Part shown: positions 1 to 4,811 of the stretch, one piece after another
Layout: each line of letters begins with the position of its first letter
Position numbering within the stretch: position 1 is the stretch's first letter
Source of the DNA: Victivallales bacterium
GTDB lineage: Bacteria; Verrucomicrobiota; Lentisphaeria; Oligosphaerales; Oligosphaeraceae
Length of the DNA stretch: 6,153 nucleotides
Direction: 5' to 3'
NCBI GenBank assembly: GCA_017963875.1
Contig: JAGCTA010000427.1
Coordinates: forward strand, 1-6,153
Notes under the pieces: generated by a model
Told to the model about the DNA's origin: nothing
The model's database searches: none
What the model saw: the letters and a program-made list of their open reading frames with translations, nothing else
Translations under genes and position numbers: made by a program

Positions 1-118
1 CTTTGCGGAAAGTCAACTAAAATCACCATATTCCGCTTGATTTCCATAAAGAAATCACAATAACTACATGGAAACTCTGCGGAAGATTAACTAAAAGCAC
101 CACATTCCGCTGAGTTTC
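1..118. repeat. Two-copy direct repeat with internal inverted repeat (74-bp period)
   Basis: A 44-bp element occurs at 1-44 and again at 75-118, with 35 of 44 positions identical by my alignment. Each copy has arms GCGGAA (5-10 and 79-84) and TTCCGC (31-36 and 105-110) around a loop of exactly 20 nt, and both loops contain AACTAAAA followed by CACCA. In the right copy the arms extend to 14 bp with a single mismatch (71-84 against 105-118). The left copy is cut by the window edge and its outer arm pairs poorly. It could be an intergenic palindromic repeat family, a protein-binding site or a structured transcript. It is too diverged to be a CRISPR repeat pair, and it has no T-run like a terminator. 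Confidence 0.7.
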
Positions 119-133
119 AAAATATTTAGAACC

Positions 134-331
134 TTAATCCATGGTGCCGAATGGCGAAGCAATTTCTAGGAAAGTTGAAGGCGCGTATACGATATACGTG
201 TTTGTCTCGCTGCAGCCTTTGGCGAAGGCGGAAGACTTGACAACGAAATCGACCGTCAGGCGGAACTTCACGGAGTCAGGTTGAAAAGACAGCGGTCGTC
301 GTGGAGGCTTCGGCTCAAAAGGGATCGGCAT
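134..331 (-). CDS. Small hypothetical ORF overlapping the phosphatase 3' end (doubtful)
   Basis: A 65-codon frame begins at ATG 329-331, inside the last codons of the phosphatase gene in another frame, and ends at TAA 134-136. A TTG 11 codons upstream would give 76 residues. The N-terminus is proline- and arginine-rich (MPIPFEPKPPRRPLS). The rest reads like a plausible small beta-rich domain (VKFRLTVDFVV, then NTYIVYAPSTFLEIASPFG), and third codon positions are fairly GC-rich. Against it, neither start has a Shine-Dalgarno sequence, I recognise no family, and there is no membrane segment or signal peptide. The phosphatase looks complete without it, so this is not an obvious frameshifted tail. 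It may be a small unknown gene, a remnant or chance. Confidence 0.25.
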   Translation of the reverse strand: MPIPFEPKPPRRPLSFQPDSVKFRLTVDFVVKSSAFAKGCSETNTYIVYAPSTFLEIASPFGTMD

Positions 332-1097
332 GAATATAATGGATGGGTCGAGTTGCCTTTTCAACGTAAAGGTGACCGATGTCGCCGTATGAAATCAGGC
401 TTGGCTGGATTGGAAAGACATCAGGGAGCGAGTCCAGATTGTCCTTCGTATAGATGACATCGGGGCGTTCGCATGAGGCATAGACTGGAGGAGCGGCGAA
501 ATGAATGATTGTCACGCCTGTGAAATGCGTCTGAAGGGTTCCTGCACAGAACTGATATGGAAGATGGAAAAGATGGGAAAGCATCACGCGCATCATTCCT
601 GCATGGCAGAACAAAGCGACGTGTTTTAGGTTTGGCGCAATGGTGTCGTACAAGCCGTCGCTGTTCCGCTGGTATCCCAGTTTGGCAAGCATGGCATCCA
701 GGCCGTCGGCAATGGAATGATAGCGTTTGCTGAACTCACGCCCCTGCAATCCGCTGATTTTCTCGAACGACTGCTCTATGTCCATGCCACGGAATGCCTT
801 TTGATGAAAATAGATGGAAGGCAAGGAGGAAATAAGCCTTGAGGTCCCGTCTGGATAGGTGGTATGGGATTCCTCGCCAAGTTCGTATGCCCAGGGCTCG
901 ACTTCAATGGGAAGATTAAGCAATTCAGCCGTCGGCTGTGCCGTCTGCATAGCGCGTCCCATTGGCGAGGAATGAATCTCGTCAATCAGACTCGCCTGCA
1001 TTCTCAAAGCCACGGCCCGCGCCTGTTCCAGCCCCTCGGGCAGAAGGGTGTCGGTTTCATAATTTGGCTTTCCATGGCGGATGAAATAGAGATACAT
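315..1097 (-). CDS. Histidine phosphatase family protein (phosphoglycerate mutase-like)
   Basis: This 260-residue protein belongs to the histidine phosphatase superfamily, whose members transfer or hydrolyse phosphate through a phosphohistidine. The N-terminal MYLYFIRHGKP carries the RHG signature, with His8 the expected nucleophile. Arg48, in SSPMGRAMQTAQPT, matches the second phosphate-binding arginine. A glutamate in PWAYELGEE (about 67-76) is the likely proton donor, and FCHAG (His165) supplies the second catalytic histidine. The length and the C-terminal ...GHLYVEK...YIHADPF ending fit the roughly 250-residue cytoplasmic single-domain forms seen in gut bacteria, so the gene looks intact. 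The start is fixed by the family's MYLYF(I/V)RHG opening, although no Shine-Dalgarno sequence precedes it. It stops with TGA. The substrate cannot be read from sequence; small phosphorylated metabolites are the usual guess. It lies about 200 bp beyond the hipBA unit and is probably transcribed separately. Confidence 0.9.
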   Translation of the reverse strand: MYLYFIRHGKPNYETDTLLPEGLEQARAVALRMQASLIDEIHSSPMGRAMQTAQPTAELLNLPIEVEPWAYELGEESHTTYPDGTSRLISSLPSIYFHQKAFRGMDIEQSFEKISGLQGREFSKRYHSIADGLDAMLAKLGYQRNSDGLYDTIAPNLKHVALFCHAGMMRVMLSHLFHLPYQFCAGTLQTHFTGVTIIHFAAPPVYASCERPDVIYTKDNLDSLPDVFPIQPSLISYGDIGHLYVEKATRPIHYIHADPF

Positions 1098-1303
1098 GGT
1101 TTAATTGCAGGAATGGGGAGTGGTTTAGTATGTGCGTGGATGCAATGGCTCAGTCGGTAGTGAAAGGGAACAATGCCCACCTAAAATTAAATATACTGTA
1201 GCACTCAAATGCCTATTCTGCCAGTCAGTCAGACGGAGATCATTCAATCGGTGAACTTCTGTACCGTTAACCTTTTGAATTGAAGTACAAACACGTAGAA
1301 TTG
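1098..1303. other. Intergenic stretch upstream of the phosphatase gene
   Basis: This roughly 200-bp gap lies between the small post-hipA ORF and the phosphatase. It should hold the phosphatase promoter, but I find no convincing -35/-10 pair. The minus strand has an AT-rich TATATTTAATTTTA segment near 1180-1195, which is only a weak candidate. No hairpin plus T-run terminator is evident. A minus-strand frame crosses 1125-1313, but its translation has no recognisable character. Confidence 0.4.
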
Positions 1304-1491
1304 TCAAACACACTTTTGTTCGTCTTCGGTCATAATCAGCCGTTCTTCATAGAGTCCAGCAAGCAATTGGAGGCAGTTTCGCTCCATTTCAAAGGAATGA
1401 AGCAGGTTCTCCATTTCCTGAGTATTTACACGGAAACCTGCATAGTTGCCTGTCAGCGAATAGTTGCGCATTTCAGTTCATCGAGTGCCAT
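1304..1491 (-). pseudogene. Small third ORF behind hipA, apparently split by a 1-nt frameshift
   Basis: An ATG at 1489-1491 lies 3 nt after the hipA stop and opens MALDELKCATIR, which stops at 1453-1455. In another frame, ATG 1469-1471 opens a 55-residue frame to TGA 1304-1306. That frame begins MRNYSLTGNYAGFRVN and continues as a charged, probably helical stretch (EMENLLHSFEMERNCLQLL) to the ending MTEDEQKCV. Adding one A to the AAA at about 1471-1473 would join the two as MALDELK-MRNYS..., about 62 residues. The 3-nt spacing from hipA suggests translational coupling. The joined frame reads like real protein, but I do not recognise a family. Either a tiny gene has lost one base, or only the 55-residue protein is made; its own start has no clear Shine-Dalgarno sequence. 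There is no evidence that it is a HipS-type partner. Confidence 0.45.
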
Positions 1492-1494
1492 ATC

Positions 1495-2736
1495 TCAAAA
1501 ATGAAATGCCGTCCGCATCCTCGCCTGTTCTCCTTGGGAAAGCCCAGCACGCCTAGCGTAAGAACCGAATTGATTTACGGTATTCTGAATTAGCCTCAGC
1601 ATTTTCCCCGCTTTATCGGAGGACAGGCGGAACATCGGTGCAACCTCCATGACGAGATCAAAATCCAATGCGTTGTCAATATCGGAGATGTTTAGCGACA
1701 ATCCCGTTCCATCTGGATTGGGGTTGAGATCATACGCTGGGCTCAGTCTCCAGCCTTGTTTCGACAGTAGAAAGCCATGATTCCGCAAATGATCGTCCGT
1801 ATTGGAAATGGCAACGGAAAAGGCGATTCTGCGCCACAATTCGGGCAAATCATCCTGTGGCTTAGAGCCATATTGCGTTAGCAACTGCGCCAGTTCGAGG
1901 TAACTGCTTCCGTTTTCGGCATCGGCGCCATCTGTTTTTCCAAGCAGCGTCATGGCGGAAGCAAAATGAATCCGTTTTTTTCCCATTCGGTCGAAACGCT
2001 TTACGAGAAAGGTCGAGCCGTATTGAGAAAACTTCTCAAGGCGGCATTCGGGAACATTCAACCCAGCATCCCGAGCCATCAGCATCACGGCAAATTCCCA
2101 TGCAGCAACATTGGATTCATCGTGATGACTTGGAAACTTGGCGATCCAAAGATTTCCTTCCGTATCACAAACGTTTGCCTTCGGTCGTGCTCCGCCTAAG
2201 GATGAGCCAGGCGCAACCAGCATGGAAATCCATTTTGCATGGTCATCAAGGTCATCCTCCCTTTCAAAGTGGCGGCTGGCCGCCTCTAATTCCCGGAGAC
2301 TGGTCCACGGCGGTGCTGCCATCAGCCAGTCGTTGTTCAGGAAATCGCCATCTAGGGATGATTTGAAGCGCAACGCTCCCATTCTGGTATCATCATAGAC
2401 TCCGAGAAGATAATCCGATTCCGTTAAGGTTTTCGGTCTTTCACCAGCGTGTTTTGCACGAACAGCCTCACGCCGCTGTATCAACTTGCGTCCCCAGCGA
2501 TCCGGGGCGGAATCCATGAAAAGCCCGAAATTCGATTTGCTTGTGAATTGCGGTCCAGTATATAACTGCAAATCAGGGTCTAGGGCAAAAACATCCGTCT
2601 GCTTCAAAAAGTCCTCGTCAAAGGAAAAGGCGAAAAGTTCCTTCCCCCGAATCATCTGCGCGGACAAAACACCCATGAGGCTGGGCGCGGTATCCGAACA
2701 ATGATCGAAGAAGACAAAAATATCCTTCTTGTTCAT
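1495..2736 (-). CDS. hipA: HipA-type Ser/Thr kinase toxin
   Basis: This 413-residue protein is a type II toxin of the HipA family, cytoplasmic kinases that phosphorylate targets such as glutamyl-tRNA synthetase and induce growth arrest. The N-terminal subdomain (about 1-125) contains GLFMDSAPDRWGRKL and LTESDYLLGVYDDTRMGAL, typical of the family. PGSSLGGARPKA (176-187) is the flexible ATP-binding loop; Ser179 aligns with the autophosphorylated Ser150 of E. coli HipA, and Ser178 precedes it. Lys200 in LWIAKFPS is the ATP-contacting lysine. SNTDDHLRNHG (311-321) gives catalytic Asp314 and Asn319, and SPAYDLNP gives metal-binding Asp336. All key residues are present and the length is normal, so the kinase should be active. 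The start overlaps the hipB stop (ATGA, 2733-2736), and GGAG at 2743-2746 precedes it by 6 nt. It ends in TGA. The true cellular target is unknown. Confidence 0.93.
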   Translation of the reverse strand: MNKKDIFVFFDHCSDTAPSLMGVLSAQMIRGKELFAFSFDEDFLKQTDVFALDPDLQLYTGPQFTSKSNFGLFMDSAPDRWGRKLIQRREAVRAKHAGERPKTLTESDYLLGVYDDTRMGALRFKSSLDGDFLNNDWLMAAPPWTSLRELEAASRHFEREDDLDDHAKWISMLVAPGSSLGGARPKANVCDTEGNLWIAKFPSHHDESNVAAWEFAVMLMARDAGLNVPECRLEKFSQYGSTFLVKRFDRMGKKRIHFASAMTLLGKTDGADAENGSSYLELAQLLTQYGSKPQDDLPELWRRIAFSVAISNTDDHLRNHGFLLSKQGWRLSPAYDLNPNPDGTGLSLNISDIDNALDFDLVMEVAPMFRLSSDKAGKMLRLIQNTVNQFGSYARRAGLSQGEQARMRTAFHF

Positions 2737-3053
2737 TCTTCACTCCGTCTGCTGGCACGGCGGCGGGTTTTCAGTCCGAGATCCTGCAATTTGCGTCCCA
2801 ACTCATCGTCCGACGCGACTTTCAATATATCGCGTTCCAGCCCAAGCGTGACCAGCACTTGCACATAATTTCCAAGAGCAACTGATGGCGCTCCCTTCTC
2901 TATCTGCGCCAAAGTAACCACGCTGATCCCAGCACGTTCGGCGGTCAGCTTTGCCGTGACATTCCGACGCAATCGCGCAAGTCGGATGTTCTCTCCGAAC
3001 TCCTGGAGAACTGTGACGGTTTTAGGGAATAATGGTGGCGTCCGTTTAGGCAT
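2733..3053 (-). CDS. hipB: HipB-like XRE-family HTH antitoxin/repressor
   Basis: This 106-residue DNA-binding protein is the expected antitoxin of the adjacent HipA kinase. Residues about 16-70 form a Cro/C1-type helix-turn-helix: LQEFGENIRLARLRRN leads into LTAERAGISVVTLAQIEKG, where the turn and recognition helix lie, then NYVQVLVTLGL. The C-terminal 30 residues are charged and end in a basic run (KTRRRASRRSEE), probably disordered and available for toxin contact or turnover. The start is supported by AAGGA at 3062-3066, 8 nt upstream of ATG. Its TGA stop overlaps the hipA start by 4 bp, which implies coupled translation and a fixed antitoxin-first order. HipB proteins normally dimerise, bind palindromes in their own promoter and repress the operon together with HipA; the operator-like sites just upstream fit that. 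Confidence 0.9.
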   Translation of the reverse strand: MPKRTPPLFPKTVTVLQEFGENIRLARLRRNVTAKLTAERAGISVVTLAQIEKGAPSVALGNYVQVLVTLGLERDILKVASDDELGRKLQDLGLKTRRRASRRSEE

Positions 3054-3113
3054 TTTATCATTCCTTTCTCATTGTAACAATAAATAAAATAGCATTTATC
3101 ATTCAAAAATCAA
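3054..3113 (-). promoter_or_regulatory. Candidate hipBA promoter and HipB operator
   Basis: On the minus strand a possible -35 TTGATT (3108-3113) and -10 TATTTT (3086-3091) are separated by 16 bp. An inverted repeat ATAAAT (3080-3085), 8-bp spacer, ATTTAT (3094-3099) brackets the -10. The 8-bp spacer matches the layout of the E. coli HipB operator (TATCC-N8-GGATA), although the arms differ. A 10-bp direct repeat GAATGATAAA occurs at 3095-3104 and 3054-3063, 41 bp apart or about four helical turns; the downstream copy touches the ribosome binding site. Together these suggest autorepression. Because the region is AT-rich, chance matches are possible. Confidence 0.45.
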
Positions 3114-3193
3114 GTTTTATTTTCTGTTATTTCTCATCGTGTATCCTGCCGAGCTTGTCCTTCATTACCGCCCCTCACAGGGAATAGAGCGTG
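3114..3193. other. Spacer between the ATPase stop and the hipBA promoter
   Basis: No gene is visible in this 80-bp stretch. It contains a very short stem, CCCT-CAC-AGGG (3173-3183), which would lie just after the ATPase stop on the minus strand, but no T-run follows it, so I do not call a terminator. Confidence 0.4.
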
Positions 3194-4534
3194 TCATAAC
3201 GACATCTTGTTTTTCAGATATCTCCGTAGCAGAAAAGCGCAGAAATATGGAAAAGTCGTGATAGTCTCCGTTTGACTAATGTTTCCATTGATGAACTTGA
3301 TGCCATGGTGAATGTCGGGATAATGCTTGGAGGAAATCAGGTTCCTCAGCGATTTCGATACAGCATTTCCACTTTTCACTTCAACTGGAATCAGTTCGCT
3401 GGCAGTCCGAACAAAAAAATTCTCTTCCAGAGAACCATCCTCGCGACGGTAATAATAGAGGTCATAGCCTGACTTGGAAAAAGCCTCTGCCACGATGTTT
3501 TCATATATCGCTCCCTTATAGACGCCGAGGTTGTTGTTTATGCGCAAGTCAGCACCTGCTTCATCATCAAGCATGGCGACCAACAGACCTGTATCAGGGA
3601 TATACAACTTGAATTTCTGCTCATCAATATTGCCTTTCAATGGCAGTTCTGGAAAATTGAGACAATGGCAAATGGAAGCGACTCCTGCGTCCAGAAGCCA
3701 TTCCACACAGCCGAAATATTCCCTTGAACGCGCACCTGACGATATCTTGCTGTACTGGAATTTCTTGTTCTCCTTGGAGAGTTGCGGCGCAATCTGATTG
3801 AACACTGCCAATATCTTGGTTTTGTCCAGACTTTCAGCGTATTTCTGGATATCCTCCTTGTAATCCAGAAGTATCTGTCTTTGAATAATCAATGTCCTTT
3901 CAAACGTATGTCTCGTAAAGTAGTCATGAAGGACTGCAGGCATCCCGCCAAGCAGAATGTAGTCCATGTACAGTGACGAATACAGTTTCATCTCCACTGG
4001 AAGAAACGGCTTGAGAGAATCCATTCGGTCAAGTATCTCATCAGCAATATTCTCTGGGTAGCCGACCGCCCAGAGAAATTCCTCAAAATCAAAGGAACGC
4101 ATGAAAACATCGGTCTTGTAGCCGACACTGTGCGATTCAATCCGCTTATGCTGAATACCAAGCAGGGAACCGCTGCAAATGACGTCAAACCGACCATCCT
4201 CCTTGAAGAATTTCAATGATGTCGTAATTTCAGGAAACTCCTGAATCTCATCAAAGAATATCAATGTCTTGCCCGCCTCAAAACGAAAATCCTGATTCAT
4301 TTTGGAAATTAATTTGACTATGCTGTCAGGGCGATATCCATCTTCTATAATGCCCTTATAATGCGGTTCCTAAACAAAGTTGATTCCCACGACATGCCTG
4401 TACGACTGTTTGGCAAAATGCCGTATGGCTTCCGTCTTTCCAACTTGACGCGCACCACGTATAATCAACGGCAGACGATCTTCCTCCTGCCGCCATTCTT
4501 TTAGAAAACTGTCTATTTTGCGCTTCAGGTACAT
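3194..4534 (-). pseudogene. AAA_14/DUF4143 ATP-binding protein interrupted by an in-frame TAG
   Basis: The gene reads in one frame from ATG 4532-4534 to TGA 3194-3196, 446 codons, except for TAG at 4370-4372 (codon 55). The start is supported by AGAGGAAG 7 nt upstream and by the MYLKRKID opening; a longer frame to 4639 is unlikely. The N-terminus has the Walker A motif GARQVGKT (27-34). Beyond the stop, homology-like sequence resumes at once (EPHYKGIIEDGYRPDS), followed by Walker B LIFFDEIQE (Asp95, Glu96) and ICSGSLLG. The C-terminal DUF4143 part contains YENIVAEAF and a PD-(D/E)XK-like segment, EENFFVRTASELIPVEVKS, where the usual Asp is Asn372 while Glu385 and Lys387 remain. The family's role is poorly defined; these are common accessory ATPases. 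Two lesions in one gene suggest decay. Restart at Met 4300 would give 368 residues without Walker A. Read-through or TAG recoding is the alternative. Confidence 0.85.
4370..4372 (-). other. In-frame amber codon inside the ATPase frame
   Basis: On the minus strand the codons run GTT-TAG-GAA-CCG, giving INFV-stop-EPHYK. Sequence on both sides is in the same frame and family-like, so one base substitution explains the break; no insertion or deletion is needed. Several sense codons (CAG, GAG, AAG, TTG, TCG, TGG, TAT, TAC) are one change from TAG. Confidence 0.9.
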
Positions 4535-4580
4535 CTTGTAACTTCCTCTTGAAAAAGCTATAGAAAAGCTCTGCATTATT

Positions 4581-4608
4581 ACAATATTACCTTTTCCACA
4601 TTTTTCAA
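4581..4608 (-). promoter_or_regulatory. Weak candidate promoter for the ATPase gene
   Basis: On the minus strand TTGAAA (4603-4608) and TATTGT (4581-4586) are 16 bp apart and lie about 50 bp before the ATPase start. The -10 matches TATAAT at only four of six positions, and the region is AT-rich, so this is tentative. The curved repeat region lies directly upstream of the -35, where an UP-element-like effect could act. Confidence 0.22.
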
Positions 4609-4617
4609 GGCTAAAAT

Positions 4618-4777
4618 CACGTTTTTCATATTTATACAAAGCTTATTTTCACGTTTTTAGACAATTTTATAGATGATTTTTCACGTTTTTAGACAATTTC
4701 ATAGCTATTTTTCCACGTTTTTCTATGTTTTTAGAGCTATTTTTCCACGTTTTTAGTATTTCTCAATGGTTCAGTTT
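4618..4777. repeat. 32-bp tandem repeat, five copies, with helically phased T-tracts
   Basis: The core CACGTTTTT starts at 4618, 4650, 4682, 4714 and 4746, each exactly 32 bp after the last. Copies 2 and 3 share CACGTTTTTAGACAATTT and then ATAG; copies 3 and 4 share the ending GCTATTTTTC. The outer copies diverge after the core. Within the array T-tracts of 3-5 nt are centred near 4656, 4666, 4679, 4688, 4698, 4710, 4720, 4730, 4742, 4752 and 4760, averaging 10-11 bp. Phasing of A/T-tracts with the helical turn is the classic pattern of intrinsically bent DNA. The array fills most of the space between the hydrolase stop and the ATPase start. It is not a CRISPR array, since there is no separate spacer. 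Confidence 0.85.
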
Positions 4778-4811
4778 CCCTTTCCACCACTCAACTCTGT
4801 CTTACGACTTC

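Noticed and set aside
75..118. CRISPR repeat pair (44-bp repeat, 30-bp spacer)
   Set aside because: Only two copies are visible, with 9 mismatches in 44. CRISPR repeats within an array are near-identical, and no cas gene is present.
71..118. Rho-independent terminator for the phosphatase gene
   Set aside because: The stem is good but the loop is 20 nt and conserved between copies, and no T-run follows on the minus strand. The element also lies about 200 bp past the stop.
184..198. CGTATA-CGA-TATACG inverted repeat
   Set aside because: It is a 6-bp-arm palindrome with no flanking support, inside the doubtful small ORF. The length is compatible with chance.
1125..1313. 62-residue minus-strand ORF upstream of the phosphatase
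   Set aside because: It has a non-ATG start, no ribosome site and no family character. It also overlaps the end of the better-supported 55-residue frame.
1280..1504. 74-residue plus-strand ORF antisense to the post-hipA region
   Set aside because: It lies opposite the more protein-like minus-strand frame, has no ribosome site and has low-complexity serine-rich ends. It is best read as an antisense shadow.
3173..3183. CCCT-CAC-AGGG hairpin after the ATPase stop as terminator
   Set aside because: The stem is only 4 bp and no T-run follows it on the transcribed strand.
4370..4639. 89-residue ORF as an independent gene starting at 4639
   Set aside because: The first 35 residues are not family-like and run into the AT-rich repeat region. 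The ribosome site and MYLKRK opening at 4534 mark the true start, and the ORF ends only because of the amber codon.
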